DNA of 64,000 bases from Halomonas cerina. GTDB lineage: Bacteria > Pseudomonadota > Gammaproteobacteria > Pseudomonadales > Halomonadaceae. Positions within the stretch are counted from its first letter, which is position 1; each line of letters begins with the position of its first letter. Where the stretch lies: NCBI RefSeq assembly GCF_014192215.1, contig NZ_JACHXP010000016.1, forward strand, positions 29,203-93,202, given 5' to 3'. The position numbers were made by a program, and so were the translations under genes. The notes under the pieces were generated by a model. That model was not told the origin of the DNA. It saw nothing but the letters and a program-made list of their open reading frames with translations, and made no database searches. Below are positions 25,450 to 36,337 of the stretch, piece by piece.

Positions 25450-26034
25450 CTAAAACGGGATCTCGTCATCGAAGTCGTCGAAGCTGCCCGGATCGGGGGC
25501 GCCATAGTTGCCGCCTTGTTGCTGGCCACCGCCCTGGTTGGGCGTCGGCCGCGGTGCGGGACGCGGCTGCGGTTGGCCGCCACCGTAGTTGCCGCCTTGC
25601 TGCTGATCGCCGAAGCCACCGCCCTGCTGAGGCTGGCCACCGAAGCCGCCGGCCTGCTGGGCCGCCATGCCGCCGCCCTGGAAGTCACCGCCGCCTCCGC
25701 GGGAATCGAGCATCTGCATGTCGTTGGCGACGATCTCGGTGCTGTAGCGATCCTGGCCGTTCTGGTCCTGCCACTTGCGGGTCTGCAGGCGACCCTCGAC
25801 ATAGAGCTTGGAGCCCTTCTTGAGGTATTGCTGGGCGATCTCGGCCAGCTTGTTGAACATCACCACCCGGTGCCATTCGGTGCGTTCCTGGCGCTGACCG
25901 CTCTGGCGATCCGTCCAGGTATCGGTGGTCGCGAGGTTGAGGTTGGCGACCGCGGTACCGGAGGGCGTGAAGCGCACTTCCGGATCCTGGCCGAGGTTAC
26001 CGATAAGAATGACCTTGTTGACGCCACGGGCCAT
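25450..26034 (-). CDS. ssb: Single-stranded DNA-binding protein
   Basis: SSB coats single-stranded DNA in replication, repair and recombination. The 194-aa protein has an OB fold (residues 1-112: [19 protein letters not shown]..., [13 protein letters not shown]), a Gly/Gln/Pro-rich linker, and the acidic tip DFDDEIPF that recruits partner proteins. The ATG at 26034 (AAGGAG 7 nt upstream) is preferred over an upstream in-frame ATG at 26085. I see no CTGT-N8-ACAG LexA box upstream. Confidence 0.97.
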   Translation of the reverse strand: MARGVNKVILIGNLGQDPEVRFTPSGTAVANLNLATTDTWTDRQSGQRQERTEWHRVVMFNKLAEIAQQYLKKGSKLYVEGRLQTRKWQDQNGQDRYSTEIVANDMQMLDSRGGGGDFQGGGMAAQQAGGFGGQPQQGGGFGDQQQGGNYGGGQPQPRPAPRPTPNQGGGQQQGGNYGAPDPGSFDDFDDEIPF

Positions 26035-26124
26035 GGTTGACTCCTTTAACTCTCGAATTCGTGATGCAGTGGAATGCGCGGGCACCGGACCATTGGCCCC
26101 GGTCCACGCGAGACGATCTCATGC

Positions 26125-26138
26125 CCTGAGCGCTCAGG
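26125..26138. repeat. 14-bp palindrome at the MFS stop
   Basis: CCTGAGCGCTCAGG is a perfect palindrome that overlaps the stop codon of the MFS gene, upstream of ssb. It might be a short terminator hairpin; no U tract follows. Confidence 0.3.
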
Positions 26139-27528
26139 TACCACGCCGATGCTCGCCCGAGGCGACCAGTTTTGCCAGGGCCTGCTCGTCGAGGCGCTGG
26201 CGATCGACCTTGAGGTAGGCCAGTCGCTCCTCGGGAACGACCAGCACGTCTTCGACCCCGGCCACCTCGGCGAAGCGCGCCATCAGGGTGTCCAGGGCAT
26301 CATCATGATGGGTTTCCTCCAGGGCGACCACCTCGCTGGACAGATAACGGGGCGCGGCCATGCCGGTCATCAGTACCAGCCAGGCGAGTCCCAGCAGGGC
26401 CGCGCCCACGAAGACCGCGGCAAGCCCCCACTGCTGGGCCAAGGCGCCACCCAGCACGCCGCCCAGGAAGGCGCCCAGGAATTGGCTGGTGGAGTAGACC
26501 CCCATCGCAGTGCCCTTGGCCCCGGCCGGGGCCAGCTTGCTGAGCATCGAGGGCAGGGTTGCCTCCAGCAGATTGAAGGCAATGAAAAACAGCAGCAGCC
26601 AACCGACCAGACCCCACAGGCTACTGGCGAACCCGGCCAGGCCTGCCAGGCTGAGGGTGATGGCCGTGATCGCCGAGAGACACATGCTCTTCATGCGGCG
26701 ACGCTTCTCGGCGATGATGACCAGCGGCACCATGGCCACGAAGGCCAGAGCCATGACGCCCAGGTAGACCCAGCCATGGTGCTCGATGGCGATGCCGGAC
26801 TCGACCAGGCGGAAGGGCACGGCGACGAAGATCGCCATCAGGATCAGGTGCAGGCAGAAGATCGAGGCATCCATGCGCCACAGTTCGACCCGGCCAAGGA
26901 TCGTCCCGAGCTGACCACGATCCAGTCCCACATCCCGGTGTCGCACACGTCGGGGGGCCGGTGGCACCAGCTTCCACAGCACGACCAGGCCCAAGGCGGC
27001 CAGCCCCGCGGTGAACCAGAAGACCCCAGCAAGCCCGAGGCCAGCCGCGATCAGCGGTCCCAGCACCATGGCCACGGCGAAGGCCACCCCGATGGACAGC
27101 CCGATGGTGGCCATGGCGGCGGTGCGCACCTGTTCGCGGGTCTGGTCGGCGAGCAGGGCCATGATCGCCGCGGCGACCGCCCCGCTGCCCTGCAGACAGC
27201 GTCCCAGGATCACTCCGCCGATGCTGTCGGCCAGCGCCGCCACCACGCTGCCGACCAGGAACAGCACGAGCCCCGCGGCGATCACCGGCTTGCGCCCTAG
27301 CCGGTCGGAGACCAGGCCGAAGGGGATCTGCAACACGGCCTGGGTCAGGCCATAGATGCCCAGTGCCAGGCCGACCAGCAGCGGCGTGGCGCCCGCCAGC
27401 CGGTCGGCGTAGAGCGCCAGTACCGGCAGCACCATGAACAGGCCCAGCATGCGTGTGGCATAGAGCCCGGCCAGCCCGGCGATGGCGCGACGCTCGGTGG
27501 CCAACAGCAGTCCTGAGAGCTTTCGCAT
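26134..27528 (-). CDS. YajR-type MFS transporter with C-terminal YAM domain
   Basis: A 464-aa major facilitator protein with 12 predicted helices. Motif A is GLVSDRLGRKPVI, and the sequence follows E. coli YajR closely in pattern (RMLGLFMVLPVL, ALGIYGLTQAVLQIPFGL, TAMGVYSTSQFLG). The last 70 or so residues form the soluble ferredoxin-like YAM domain (VAGVEDVLVVPEERLAYLKVD). The transported compound is unknown. I chose the ATG at 27528 (MRKLSGLLL); an open frame continues upstream without support. It lies between ssb and uvrA, which are directly adjacent in E. coli. Confidence 0.88.
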   Translation of the reverse strand: MRKLSGLLLATERRAIAGLAGLYATRMLGLFMVLPVLALYADRLAGATPLLVGLALGIYGLTQAVLQIPFGLVSDRLGRKPVIAAGLVLFLVGSVVAALADSIGGVILGRCLQGSGAVAAAIMALLADQTREQVRTAAMATIGLSIGVAFAVAMVLGPLIAAGLGLAGVFWFTAGLAALGLVVLWKLVPPAPRRVRHRDVGLDRGQLGTILGRVELWRMDASIFCLHLILMAIFVAVPFRLVESGIAIEHHGWVYLGVMALAFVAMVPLVIIAEKRRRMKSMCLSAITAITLSLAGLAGFASSLWGLVGWLLLFFIAFNLLEATLPSMLSKLAPAGAKGTAMGVYSTSQFLGAFLGGVLGGALAQQWGLAAVFVGAALLGLAWLVLMTGMAAPRYLSSEVVALEETHHDDALDTLMARFAEVAGVEDVLVVPEERLAYLKVDRQRLDEQALAKLVASGEHRRGT

Positions 27529-27627
27529 AGGGATCGACGTTCCGTGGACAGGCCCGCGGGCCCAGAGGTGGACCGCATATTCTAGCGGCTCGCCGCCCCC
27601 CAGGGAAAGCCGCCGGCGTGACGCGCT

Positions 27628-27657
27628 TTGCCGGGCCCGCGCCGGCAACCGTATAAT
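27628..27657 (+). promoter_or_regulatory. uvrA promoter
   Basis: -35 TTGCCG (27628-27633), 18-nt spacer and perfect -10 TATAAT (27652-27657), 30 bp before the uvrA start. No LexA operator is apparent around it. Confidence 0.65.
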
Positions 27658-27686
27658 CGACCCTTTACCGCGTCCGCGAGGTGGGA

Positions 27687-30557
27687 ATGGACAGGATCCT
27701 GGTCAGGGGTGCCCGCACCCACAACCTGAAGAATATCGACGTCACGCTGCCCCGGGACAGGCTGATCGTGGTCACCGGCCTGTCCGGCTCGGGCAAGTCG
27801 TCGTTGGCCTTCGACACCCTCTACGCGGAGGGGCAGCGGCGCTATGTGGAGTCCCTCTCCACCTATGCCCGCCAGTTTCTGTCGATGATGGAGAAGCCCG
27901 ATGTCGACCATATCGAGGGGCTGTCGCCGGCGATCTCCATCGAGCAGAAATCCACGTCCCACAATCCCCGCTCCACCGTGGGCACCATCACCGAGATCTA
28001 CGACTACCTGCGACTGCTCTATGCCCGAGCCGGCACGCCGCGCTGCCCGGAGCACGGCGAGGACCTCGAGGCCCAGACCATCTCGCAGATGGTCGACCAG
28101 GTGCTGGGCCTGCCCGAGGGCAGCAAGCTGATGCTGCTCGCCCCGGTGGTCAAGGGACGCAAGGGCGAGCACCTGCAGCTGCTGGCCGAGCTGCGCGCCC
28201 AGGGCTTCGTGCGCGCCATGGTCGATGGCCAGGTGCTCGAGCTTGACGACATCGCCCCGCTGGACAAGAACCGCAAGCACGATATCAGCGTGGTAGTGGA
28301 CCGCATCAAGGTCCGCGAGGGCCTGGCCCAGCGCCTGGCGGAGTCCTTCGAGACCGCCCTGGGGCTCGCCGACGGTACGGCCATCGTGCACTTCATGGAC
28401 GGCGAGCACGAGGACATCGCCTTCTCCTCGCGCTTCGCCTGCCCGGTGTGCGGTTACTCGATCGCCGAGCTCGAACCGCGCATGTTCTCCTTCAACAACC
28501 CGGCCGGGGCCTGCTCGAGCTGCGACGGCCTGGGTGTGCAGCAGTTCTTCGACCCCGACAAGCTGATCAGCCATCCCGAGCTGTCGCTGGCCGAGGGGGT
28601 GATCAAGGGCTGGGACCGGCGTAGCGTCTTCTACTTCAACCAGCTCCAGGCGGTAGCGGACCACTACCGCTTCACCCTGGAGACCCCCTGGCAGGACTTG
28701 GCCCGCCATGAGCGTGAGATCATTCTCCACGGCAGTGGCCATGACGAGATTGCCTTCACCTACGTCAACGACCGCGGCCGCAAGGTGACCCGCGAGCATC
28801 CCTTCGAAGGGGTGCTGCCCAACATGCAGCGCCGCTACCGCGAGACCGAGTCGAGCATGGTCCGTGAGGAACTGGCGCGCTACATCGCCGTGCAGCCCTG
28901 CCCCACCTGCCACGGCTCGCGGCTGCGCAAGGAGGCCCGCCACGTCTTTATCGACGGTCACACCCTCCCCGAGCTGGTCCACCTGCCGATCGGCGAGAGC
29001 CGTGACTACTTCGGTGTGCTCGCCTTGCCGGGCCGCAAGGGCGAGATCGCCGAGAAGATCGTCAACGAGATCCATGCCCGCCTAGAGTTCCTGGTCAATG
29101 TGGGGCTCGACTACCTCAACCTGGAGCGTAGCGCCGAGACCCTGTCCGGCGGCGAGGCCCAGCGCATCCGCCTGGCCAGCCAGATCGGCGCCGGCCTGGT
29201 GGGGGTCATGTACATCCTCGATGAGCCCTCCATCGGCTTGCACCAGCGCGACAACGACCGACTGCTCAAGACCCTGGAGCGCCTGCGTGACCTGGGCAAC
29301 ACCGTGATCGTGGTGGAGCACGACGAGGAGGCCATCCGCGCCGCCGACCATGTGCTCGACATCGGTCCCGGGGCCGGTGTCCACGGCGGTCGGGTGGTGG
29401 CCCAAGGCACCCCGGACGAGATCATGGCCACCGAGGATTCGCTGACCGGCCAGTATCTGGCCGGCGAGCGGCGCATCGAGGTCCCGCCCTGGCGGATTCC
29501 CGGCAACCCCGAGAAGGTGGTACGCCTCACCGGCGCACGGGGCCATAACTTGCAAGACGTGACCCTGACGCTACCGCTGGGACTCTTCGTCTGCGTCACC
29601 GGGGTCTCGGGCTCCGGCAAGTCGACGCTGATCAACTCCACCCTGATGCCCATCGCCGCCCGGGAGCTCAACCGCGCCAGTAGCCTGACCCCGGAGGCCC
29701 ATGACGGCATCGAGGGGCTGGAGCACCTCGACAAGGTCATCGACATCGATCAAAGCCCCATCGGCCGTACCCCGCGCTCCAACCCGGCCACCTACACCGG
29801 CATCTTCACCCCCATTCGTGAGCTCTTCGCCGGCACCCAAGAGGCCCGCTCGCGGGGCTACAAGCCCGGCCGCTTCTCCTTCAACGTCAAGGGCGGACGC
29901 TGCGAGGCCTGCCAGGGCGAAGGGATGATCAAGGTGGAGATGCACTTCCTGCCGGACATCTATGTGCCTTGTGATGTCTGCAAGGGCAAGCGCTACAACC
30001 GCGAAACCCTGGAGATCGCCTACAAGGGCAAGAGCATCCACGAGGTGCTGGAGATGACCGTCGAGGAGGCGCTCGAGTTCTTCAGTCCGGTACCGGCCAT
30101 CGCCCGGCGACTGCAGACGCTGATGGATGTGGGGCTGTCCTATATCCGTCTGGGCCAGAGCGCCACCACCCTCTCCGGCGGCGAAGCCCAGCGGGTCAAG
30201 CTGGCCCGGGAACTGGCCAAGCGCGATACCGGCAAGACCCTCTATATCCTCGACGAGCCCACCACCGGGTTGCACTTCGAGGACATCCGCCAGCTGCTCA
30301 CGGTGCTCCACCGCCTGCGCGACCACGGCAACACCATCGTGGTCATCGAGCATAACCTGGATGTGATCAAGACCGCCGACTGGCTGATCGACCTGGGTCC
30401 CGAGGGTGGCTCCGGGGGCGGGCGCATCATTGCCGAGGGCACGCCGGAGCAGGTCGCTCGACTCGAGGACTCCCACACCGGCCGCTTCCTCAGGCCGCTG
30501 CTGAAACGGCATGCCACGAGCTCCCAGCCACGGGCCACGAGCACGGCGGAGACCTGA
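27687..30557 (+). CDS. uvrA: Excinuclease ABC subunit A
   Basis: UvrA is the damage-sensing ATPase of nucleotide excision repair; a dimer loads UvrB on lesions. The 956-aa protein (E. coli 940) has two ABC modules: Walker [13 protein letters not shown] and [12 protein letters not shown], signatures [12 protein letters not shown] and [12 protein letters not shown], and Walker [13 protein letters not shown] and [12 protein letters not shown]. It also has zinc modules CPVCGY...CSSCDG and CEACQGEG...CDVCKG. The ATG at 27687 fits the family start [16 protein letters not shown]. It diverges from the MFS gene and converges with rplQ. Confidence 0.98.
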   Translation: MDRILVRGARTHNLKNIDVTLPRDRLIVVTGLSGSGKSSLAFDTLYAEGQRRYVESLSTYARQFLSMMEKPDVDHIEGLSPAISIEQKSTSHNPRSTVGTITEIYDYLRLLYARAGTPRCPEHGEDLEAQTISQMVDQVLGLPEGSKLMLLAPVVKGRKGEHLQLLAELRAQGFVRAMVDGQVLELDDIAPLDKNRKHDISVVVDRIKVREGLAQRLAESFETALGLADGTAIVHFMDGEHEDIAFSSRFACPVCGYSIAELEPRMFSFNNPAGACSSCDGLGVQQFFDPDKLISHPELSLAEGVIKGWDRRSVFYFNQLQAVADHYRFTLETPWQDLARHEREIILHGSGHDEIAFTYVNDRGRKVTREHPFEGVLPNMQRRYRETESSMVREELARYIAVQPCPTCHGSRLRKEARHVFIDGHTLPELVHLPIGESRDYFGVLALPGRKGEIAEKIVNEIHARLEFLVNVGLDYLNLERSAETLSGGEAQRIRLASQIGAGLVGVMYILDEPSIGLHQRDNDRLLKTLERLRDLGNTVIVVEHDEEAIRAADHVLDIGPGAGVHGGRVVAQGTPDEIMATEDSLTGQYLAGERRIEVPPWRIPGNPEKVVRLTGARGHNLQDVTLTLPLGLFVCVTGVSGSGKSTLINSTLMPIAARELNRASSLTPEAHDGIEGLEHLDKVIDIDQSPIGRTPRSNPATYTGIFTPIRELFAGTQEARSRGYKPGRFSFNVKGGRCEACQGEGMIKVEMHFLPDIYVPCDVCKGKRYNRETLEIAYKGKSIHEVLEMTVEEALEFFSPVPAIARRLQTLMDVGLSYIRLGQSATTLSGGEAQRVKLARELAKRDTGKTLYILDEPTTGLHFEDIRQLLTVLHRLRDHGNTIVVIEHNLDVIKTADWLIDLGPEGGSGGGRIIAEGTPEQVARLEDSHTGRFLRPLLKRHATSSQPRATSTAET

Positions 30558-30568
30558 CCAAGCTAAAA

Positions 30569-30596
30569 AAACCGGCTCCCCTAGGGGAGCCGGTTT
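30569..30596 (-). terminator. Intrinsic terminator of the alpha operon (rplQ)
   Basis: A 12-bp stem (30569-30580 with 30585-30596) and CTAG loop. On the minus strand it is followed by TTTTT, so it is a strong terminator for the long ribosomal transcripts ending at rplQ. It also lies at the end of convergent uvrA and may stop that transcript. Confidence 0.88.
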
Positions 30597-30627
30597 GGCG
30601 TGTCGCACCAGAAAGGCCGGGCGAGGA

Positions 30628-31011
30628 TCACTCCTCGGCGACTTCCTCGACGACCGGACGGTCGACCAGTTCGACGTAGGCCATGGGGGCGTTGTCGCCG
30701 GTGCGGTAGCCGCACTTGAGGATCCGGACATAGCCGCCCGGACGGTTGGCATAACGCGGCCCCAGCTCGTTGAAAAGCTTGCCGACCGCGTCCTTGGAGC
30801 GGGTGCGGCTGAAGGCCAGACGCCGGTTGGCGACGCTGTCCTGCTTGGCCAGGGTGATCAGCGGCTCGATGACGCGACGCAGCTCCTTGGCCTTGGGCAG
30901 GGTTGTCTTGATCACTTCGTGCTCGACCAGCGACACGCTCATGTTCTTGAACATGGCCTGGCGATGCGAGCTGGTGCGATTCAGGTGACGACCACTCTTA
31001 CGATGACGCAT
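30628..31011 (-). CDS. rplQ: 50S ribosomal protein L17
   Basis: L17 (127 aa, equal to E. coli) binds 23S rRNA near the exit tunnel. [20 protein letters not shown] at the N-terminus is the family signature; the C-terminus ends in an acidic EEVAEE. It is the last gene of the alpha operon, 39 nt after rpoA and just before a strong terminator. Confidence 0.98.
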   Translation of the reverse strand: MRHRKSGRHLNRTSSHRQAMFKNMSVSLVEHEVIKTTLPKAKELRRVIEPLITLAKQDSVANRRLAFSRTRSKDAVGKLFNELGPRYANRPGGYVRILKCGYRTGDNAPMAYVELVDRPVVEEVAEE

Positions 31012-31050
31012 GGTTGTGATTCCTTACCTAACGGGGACTCGAGTCGACGC

Positions 31051-32049
31051 TCACGCAGAGGCCTTATCGTCCTTGAGGCTCGCCGGCGGCCAGTTCTCTA
31101 GCCGCATGCCCAGGGACAGACCGCGTGTGGCCAATACGTCCTTGATCTCGTTCAGGGACTTCTTGCCGAGATTGGGGGTCTTCAGCAGCTCCACCTCGGT
31201 GCGCTGGATCAAATCCCCGATATAGTAGATGTTCTCGGCCTTCAGGCAGTTGGCACTGCGGACGGTCAACTCGAGATCGTCTACGGGGCGCAGCAGGATC
31301 GGATCGATGTGATCCTCTTCCTCTTCCATTTCCTGTTCCTTATCGGCTTCCAGGTCGACGAACGCGGCCAGCTGCTCCTGCAGGATGGTCGCGCTGCGAC
31401 GGATCGCCTCTTCCGGATCCAGGGTGCCGTCGGTTTCCAGGTTGATGATCAGCTTGTCGAGGTCGGTGCGCTGTTCGACACGCGCGGCCTCGACGGCGTA
31501 GGAAACCCGACGCACGGGACTGAAGGTCGCATCCAGCTGCAGGCGGCCGATGGCACGGGACTCGTCGTCCGCCTCGCCACGTACGTCCGCCGGCTCGTAG
31601 CCGCGGCCGCGGGCGATCTTGAGCTGCATCTTCAGCTCGGCCCCTTCGTTGACATGGGCGATGACGTGCTCGGGGTTGACGATCTCGACGTCGTGGTCGA
31701 GAGCGATGTCGCCCGCAGTCACGACGGCCGGGCCCTGCTTGTTCAGCGAGAGCACCGCCTCGTCGCGGCTATGCATCTTGATCGCCACGTCCTTGAGGTT
31801 CAGGAGGATTTCGATGACATCTTCCTGGACGCCCTCGATCGCGCTGTACTCGTGGTCGACCCCACTGATCTCGGCGTCCACCACGGCACAGCCGGGCATG
31901 GACGAGAGCAGGATGCGACGCAGTGCATTGCCCAGCGTGTGGCCGAAGCCACGCTCGAAGGGCTCGAGCACGATCTTCGCGTGATGTGCGCTGATCTCTT
32001 CGACCTTGATATCGCGAGGACGGAGAAACTCTGTCACTGAACGCTGCAT
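31051..32049 (-). CDS. rpoA: RNA polymerase alpha subunit
   Basis: The alpha dimer starts polymerase assembly, and its C-terminal domain contacts UP elements and activators. The 332-aa protein (E. coli 329) has the N-terminal assembly domain ([17 protein letters not shown]), an acidic linker ([13 protein letters not shown]) and the C-terminal domain, where [16 protein letters not shown] includes the Arg equivalent to R265. It lies 85 nt after rpsD and 39 nt before rplQ in the alpha operon. Confidence 0.99.
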   Translation of the reverse strand: MQRSVTEFLRPRDIKVEEISAHHAKIVLEPFERGFGHTLGNALRRILLSSMPGCAVVDAEISGVDHEYSAIEGVQEDVIEILLNLKDVAIKMHSRDEAVLSLNKQGPAVVTAGDIALDHDVEIVNPEHVIAHVNEGAELKMQLKIARGRGYEPADVRGEADDESRAIGRLQLDATFSPVRRVSYAVEAARVEQRTDLDKLIINLETDGTLDPEEAIRRSATILQEQLAAFVDLEADKEQEMEEEEDHIDPILLRPVDDLELTVRSANCLKAENIYYIGDLIQRTEVELLKTPNLGKKSLNEIKDVLATRGLSLGMRLENWPPASLKDDKASA

Positions 32050-32134
32050 ATGAATACCTTTCAGGCTGCCAAACGGATACTCGGTACTGAAGGCCGCCCC
32101 CCGTGGTCGGAGGACGGCGCGGTCTGGCCGCTGA

Positions 32135-32755
32135 TTACTTCGAGTACAGCTCGACGATCAGGTTTTCGTTGATGTCGGCAGACAGGTCACCGCGTTCAGG
32201 CAGAGCCTTGAAAGTGCCTTCCATCTTCTTGGCATCGGTCTCGACCCAGGCCACGTCGCCACGGTTGGCGGCGATGCCCAGGGCGTTCTGAATACGCGCC
32301 TGGTTCTTGGCCTTCTCGCGGACGGAGACCACGTCACCGGGCTTGACCTGGTAGGACGCCACGTTGACGCTCCTGCCGTTGACGGAGATGGCCTTGTGGC
32401 TGACCAGCTGACGCGCCTCGGCACGCGTGGCGCCGAAGCCCATGCGGTAGACGACGTTGTCCAGTCGGGATTCGAGAAGCTGCAGCAACACCTCGCCGGT
32501 CGCGCCCTTCAGGCGGGCCGCTTCCTTGTAGTAGTTGCGGAACTGCTTCTCGAGCACGCCGTACATGCGACGTACTTTCTGCTTCTCGCGAAGCTGCAAG
32601 CCGTAGTCGGAAAGACGCTGACGGCGCTGGCCGTGCACACCCGGAATCTGCTCGGATTTGCACTTCTTCTCGAAGGGAGTGACACCGCTCTTGAGGAAGA
32701 GGTCGGTGCCTTCCCGACGAGACAGTTTGCACTTCGGTCCAATATAACGAGCCAT
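32135..32755 (-). CDS. rpsD: 30S ribosomal protein S4
   Basis: S4 (206 aa, equal to E. coli) nucleates 30S assembly on 16S rRNA, contributes to decoding accuracy and in enterobacteria represses the alpha operon by binding the rpsM leader. [21 protein letters not shown] and an S4 RNA-binding domain ([11 protein letters not shown]...) are present. It follows rpsK by 12 nt. Confidence 0.99.
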   Translation of the reverse strand: MARYIGPKCKLSRREGTDLFLKSGVTPFEKKCKSEQIPGVHGQRRQRLSDYGLQLREKQKVRRMYGVLEKQFRNYYKEAARLKGATGEVLLQLLESRLDNVVYRMGFGATRAEARQLVSHKAISVNGRSVNVASYQVKPGDVVSVREKAKNQARIQNALGIAANRGDVAWVETDAKKMEGTFKALPERGDLSADINENLIVELYSK

Positions 32756-32767
32756 GAATCTGTCTCC

Positions 32768-33154
32768 TTAAACGCGGCGTTTCTTCGGCGGACGGCAGCC
32801 ATTGTGGGGAATGGGCGTCGCGTCGGTGATGCTCTGCACGCGGAAGCCGGCGGCGTTGAGCGCGCGCACGGCGGATTCACGGCCCGGACCGGGGCCCTTG
32901 ACCAGCACGTCGACGTTTTTCACACCATACTCGGCTGCAGCGGTCGCTGCACGCTCGCTTGCCACTTGAGCAGCGAACGGGGTGCTCTTGCGAGAACCAC
33001 GAAAACCCGAACCACCGGCAGTCGCCCAGGAGAGCGCGTTGCCCTGGCGGTCTGTGATCGTAATGATCGTGTTGTTAAAAGAGGCGTGGATATGCGCGAC
33101 GGCATCCACGACCTGCTTTTTAACCTTCTTACGGTTGCTACGCGGGTTAGCCAT
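32768..33154 (-). CDS. rpsK: 30S ribosomal protein S11
   Basis: S11 (128 aa, E. coli 129) sits in the 30S platform near the E-site codon. [19 protein letters not shown] and [17 protein letters not shown] are typical, and the basic C-terminus ends PPKKRRV. It is the second gene of the alpha operon. Confidence 0.98.
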   Translation of the reverse strand: MANPRSNRKKVKKQVVDAVAHIHASFNNTIITITDRQGNALSWATAGGSGFRGSRKSTPFAAQVASERAATAAAEYGVKNVDVLVKGPGPGRESAVRALNAAGFRVQSITDATPIPHNGCRPPKKRRV

Positions 33155-33193
33155 GTTGATGTCTATTCCTGTCGTTACGCCAGAACGTGCGTG

Positions 33194-33550
33194 TTATTTG
33201 CGGATCGGCTTGCGCGGGCCCTTACGGGTACGCGCATTGGTCTTGGTACGCTGACCACGCAGCGGAAGACCACGACGATGACGCAGACCACGATAGCAAC
33301 CCAGGTCCATGAGACGCTTGATGTTCAGCGTCGTATCACGGCGAAGGTCGCCTTCTACGGTGTACTTGCCGACCTCGGAACGCAGGGTATCGACTTCTTC
33401 AGAAGACAGCTCCTGGATCTTGGTGGTCGGCGCGATGCCGGCCGCGTCACAGATTTGACGTGCGCGAGTACGGCCAATCCCGAAGATATAGGTCAGCGAG
33501 ATCGCCGCATGCTTGTTGTCCGGGATATTGACGCCTGCAATACGGGCCAT
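33194..33550 (-). CDS. rpsM: 30S ribosomal protein S13
   Basis: S13 (118 aa, equal to E. coli) lies in the 30S head and touches the P-site tRNA through its basic tail ([10 protein letters not shown]). The start [15 protein letters not shown] at 33550 is the family start; an open frame reaching further upstream is not coding. First gene of the alpha operon; the 124-nt gap before it holds a hairpin and a possible promoter. Confidence 0.98.
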   Translation of the reverse strand: MARIAGVNIPDNKHAAISLTYIFGIGRTRARQICDAAGIAPTTKIQELSSEEVDTLRSEVGKYTVEGDLRRDTTLNIKRLMDLGCYRGLRHRRGLPLRGQRTKTNARTRKGPRKPIRK

Positions 33551-33607
33551 CAGCTTACTCCGAAATTTGAGCGGCTTGCTCGATTGGTCATCTACAAAAG
33601 GCGCAAC

Positions 33608-33645
33608 AGCATACCCCTTTACCCGCCAGAGGGCAAGGGGTATGC
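33608..33645 (-). promoter_or_regulatory. Hairpin with possible alpha-operon promoter
   Basis: Between rpmJ and rpsM a perfect 11-bp stem (33609-33619 with 33635-33645) occurs. The same bases on the minus strand read -35 TTGCCC (33636-33631), 17-nt spacer, -10 TATGCT (33613-33608). It could be an attenuator of spc transcription, a promoter for the alpha operon, or both. The S4-binding leader of E. coli occupies the same place, but I cannot show its pseudoknot here. Confidence 0.45.
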
Positions 33646-33674
33646 CGGCACCCGATTCATGACAGCGTCGGGGC

Positions 33675-33788
33675 TCAGCCCTGGCGCTGCTTGTGCCGCG
33701 GTTCGCTGCAGATGACGCGCACGGCGCCATTGCGACGAATGATCTTGCAGTTGCGGCACATTTTCTTCACGGAAGCTCGAACTTTCAT
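33675..33788 (-). CDS. rpmJ: 50S ribosomal protein L36
   Basis: A 37-aa protein, [11 protein letters not shown] at the start and HKQRQG at the end. It is the zinc-binding (C+) form: Cys11, Cys14, Cys27 and His32 make the ribbon. It comes 79 nt after secY, the standard place at the end of the spc operon. Confidence 0.97.
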   Translation of the reverse strand: MKVRASVKKMCRNCKIIRRNGAVRVICSEPRHKQRQG

Positions 33789-33867
33789 CGTTCCATCTCC
33801 ATAGTTGGCTCGCGCCGCGAGCCAAGGGTTCGGCTCGCGGCGCGCCAAATCTTGCCAGCGGCGCGCC

Positions 33868-35199
33868 TCAGCGCATGATGCCGCCGCTGCCGTAGCCTTT
33901 CAGGTTGGACTTCTTCATCACCGACTCGTATTGGTGCGACATGAGGTGCGATTGCACCTGGGCCATGAAGTCCATGATCACCACCACCACGATCAACAGC
34001 GAGGTGCCGCCGAAGAAGAACGGCACGTTCCAGGCCACGATCAGGAACTGGGGCATCAGGGAGACGGCAGTGATGTAGAGGGCACCGAACAGGGTCAGAC
34101 GCGTCATAACCTTGTCGACATAGCGAGCGGTCTGCTCGCCGGGGCGGATACCCGGCAGGAAGGCCCCCGACTTCTTGAGGTTGTCGGCGACATCCTTGGG
34201 ATTGAAGACCAGCGCTGTGTAAAAGAAGCAGAAGAATACCACCGCCGCGCCGAAAAGCAAGATATACAGCGGCTGGCCCGGGCCGAGGGCCTGGGACGCG
34301 CGCTGCAGCCACTCCATGCCTTCCCCGGCACCGACCCACTGCCCCAGCGACGCTGGGAACAGCAGGATGCTCGAGGCGAAGATCGCCGGAATCACGCCTG
34401 CCATGTTGACTTTGAGCGGCAGATAGCTGCTCTGGCCGGCATACATCTTGTTGCCGACCTGGCGACGCGGGTAGTTCACCGTGATGCGGCGCTGGCCGCG
34501 CTCGATGAACACCACGAAGGCCACGGTGGCGATGCCCAGCACGGACAGGGCCAGCAGCGGCAGCACGTTCCAGGCGCCTTCGTTGCGGGCCAGCTCGAAC
34601 GCCTGCCCCACAGCACCAGGCAGGCCGGCGACGATCCCCGAGAAGATCAGCAGCGAGATGCCGTTGCCGATGCCCTTCTCGGTGATCTGCTCGCCCAGCC
34701 ACATCAGGAACACCGCCCCGCACACGAAGGTCACGATGGCGGTGAAGTAGAAGCTGAAGTCGGCCGTGTAGGCGATCCCCTGGCTGGCCAGGCCCACCGA
34801 CATGCCGGTGGCCTGGATGAAGGCCAGGAGCACGGTGCCGTAGCGCGTGTACTGGCTGATCTTGCGGCGGCCGGCCTCGCCCTCCTTCTTCAACTGCTCG
34901 AGGTGGGGCGAGACGGCGGTCATCAGCTGCATGATGATCGACGCCGAGATGTAGGGCATGATGCCCAGGGCGAGGATACTCATGCGCTCCAGGGCGCCCC
35001 CCGAGAACATGTTGAACATGCCCAGGATGGTGCCCTGTTGCTCCCTGAACAAGGCAGCAAGCTGGTCAGGATTGATACCGGGAACGGGAATGTGGGCACC
35101 GATACGGTAGACCACGATGGCGAGGAGTACGAAGCGCAGACGCGCCCAGAGTTCACTCAGACCGCTGCCCATCGCCGGCATGTTTCCTGACTTGGCCAT
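33868..35199 (-). CDS. secY: Preprotein translocase subunit SecY
   Basis: SecY forms the protein-conducting channel of the inner membrane with SecE and SecG. The 443-aa protein (same as E. coli) has ten transmembrane helices; [14 protein letters not shown] (TM2) and the cytoplasmic loops with [19 protein letters not shown] are typical. Its start codon directly abuts the rplO stop. SecE is also in this window at 60847-61215. Confidence 0.98.
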   Translation of the reverse strand: MAKSGNMPAMGSGLSELWARLRFVLLAIVVYRIGAHIPVPGINPDQLAALFREQQGTILGMFNMFSGGALERMSILALGIMPYISASIIMQLMTAVSPHLEQLKKEGEAGRRKISQYTRYGTVLLAFIQATGMSVGLASQGIAYTADFSFYFTAIVTFVCGAVFLMWLGEQITEKGIGNGISLLIFSGIVAGLPGAVGQAFELARNEGAWNVLPLLALSVLGIATVAFVVFIERGQRRITVNYPRRQVGNKMYAGQSSYLPLKVNMAGVIPAIFASSILLFPASLGQWVGAGEGMEWLQRASQALGPGQPLYILLFGAAVVFFCFFYTALVFNPKDVADNLKKSGAFLPGIRPGEQTARYVDKVMTRLTLFGALYITAVSLMPQFLIVAWNVPFFFGGTSLLIVVVVIMDFMAQVQSHLMSHQYESVMKKSNLKGYGSGGIMR

Positions 35200-35634
35200 T
35201 TAGTCCTCTACCTTGCCGCCGGCAGCCTCGATCGCGGCACGGGCCCCCTTGGTGACCTTGATGCCGCGGACGGTAACCGCCTTGTTCAGTTCGCCGGAAA
35301 GGATCACCTTGGCATACCGCGTGGCGTCCTTGAGCACGTTGGCCTGCTTGAGGGACGCCAGGGTGACCTCGTCACCCTCGACCCGGGCCAGTTCGCCCAG
35401 CCGGACCTCCTCGGAGGCCAGCGACTTCGCCGAGGTGAAGCCGAACTTGGGCAGACGCCGCTGCAGCGGCATCTGGCCGCCCTCGAAGCCGGGCTTCACG
35501 CTGCCGCCGCTGCGCGACTTGAGGCCCTTGTGGCCGCGGCCGCCGGTCTTGCCCAGACCGGAGCCGATGCCACGACCGACACGCTTCTCGGCGTGCTTGG
35601 AGCCCGGTGCCGGGCTCAGGCTATTGAGTTTCAT
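35200..35634 (-). CDS. rplO: 50S ribosomal protein L15
   Basis: L15 (144 aa, equal to E. coli) is a late 50S assembly protein with a long glycine-rich basic N-terminal extension ([21 protein letters not shown]) running into the 23S rRNA core. spc operon, no spacing to secY and 3 nt from rpmD. Confidence 0.98.
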   Translation of the reverse strand: MKLNSLSPAPGSKHAEKRVGRGIGSGLGKTGGRGHKGLKSRSGGSVKPGFEGGQMPLQRRLPKFGFTSAKSLASEEVRLGELARVEGDEVTLASLKQANVLKDATRYAKVILSGELNKAVTVRGIKVTKGARAAIEAAGGKVED

Positions 35635-35637
35635 GGA

Positions 35638-35820
35638 TTACTCTCCCTCAACACGCACAAGGTAGTTGACCTTGTGGATCATGCCGCGGACGGCAGGGGT
35701 GTCTTCCAGTTCAACCGTGTGACCGATGCGGCGCAGGCCGAGGCCCTTCATGGTGGCCTTGTGCTTGGCCAACACGCCGATGGTGCTGCGGGTCTGGGTA
35801 ACCTTGATCGTTGCTGACAT
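35638..35820 (-). CDS. rpmD: 50S ribosomal protein L30
   Basis: A 60-aa protein (E. coli 59), [16 protein letters not shown], ending [10 protein letters not shown]. The ATG at 35820 is the family start. It lies between rpsE and rplO in the spc operon. Confidence 0.97.
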   Translation of the reverse strand: MSATIKVTQTRSTIGVLAKHKATMKGLGLRRIGHTVELEDTPAVRGMIHKVNYLVRVEGE

Positions 35821-35825
35821 GGTGC

Positions 35826-36326
35826 TTACCCCGTGATCGCTTCGACAGGCAGACCGCGCTTGGCGGCCACGTCTTCCGGCGACTGCAGGGAGGCCAGACC
35901 GTTGACGGTCGCCCGCACCACGTTCACCGGGTTGGTGGAGCCGTAGCACTTGGCCAGGACGTTGTGCACACCGGCCAGCTCGAGCACGGAGCGCATGGCG
36001 CCGCCGGCGATGATCCCGGTACCCTCGGAAGCCGGTTGCATGTACACCTTGGAGGCGCCATGACGGGCCTTGACCGGATACTGCAGGGTACCACCGGTCA
36101 GGTTGACCTTGACCATGTTGCGGCGGGCCTGTTCCATCGCCTTCTGGATCGCCACCGGCACCTCGCGTGCCTTGCCGCGACCGAAGCCGACACGACCGTT
36201 GCCGTCACCCACGACGGTCAAGGCGGTAAAGCCGAAGACCCGGCCCCCCTTGACCACCTTGGCGACACGGTTGACCTGCACGAGCTTTTCCTGCAGATCG
36301 CCGCTTTGCTGTTCGTTCTTCGCCAT
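35826..36326 (-). CDS. rpsE: 30S ribosomal protein S5
   Basis: S5 (166 aa) helps the 30S unwind mRNA and keeps decoding accuracy. The N-terminal double-stranded RNA-binding domain ([34 protein letters not shown]) and the C-terminal domain are complete. The usual residues of the spectinomycin loop (VVKGGR) are present. It is 5 nt from rpmD and 11 nt from rplR. Confidence 0.98.
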   Translation of the reverse strand: MAKNEQQSGDLQEKLVQVNRVAKVVKGGRVFGFTALTVVGDGNGRVGFGRGKAREVPVAIQKAMEQARRNMVKVNLTGGTLQYPVKARHGASKVYMQPASEGTGIIAGGAMRSVLELAGVHNVLAKCYGSTNPVNVVRATVNGLASLQSPEDVAAKRGLPVEAITG

Positions 36327-36337
36327 CGTAAAACCCT

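Noticed and set aside
27582..29075. 497-codon open frame on the strand opposite uvrA
   Set aside because: It is a shadow of the GC-rich uvrA gene; composition is Gly/His/Leu/Arg-rich with no domain, and it has no ribosome-binding site or independent context.
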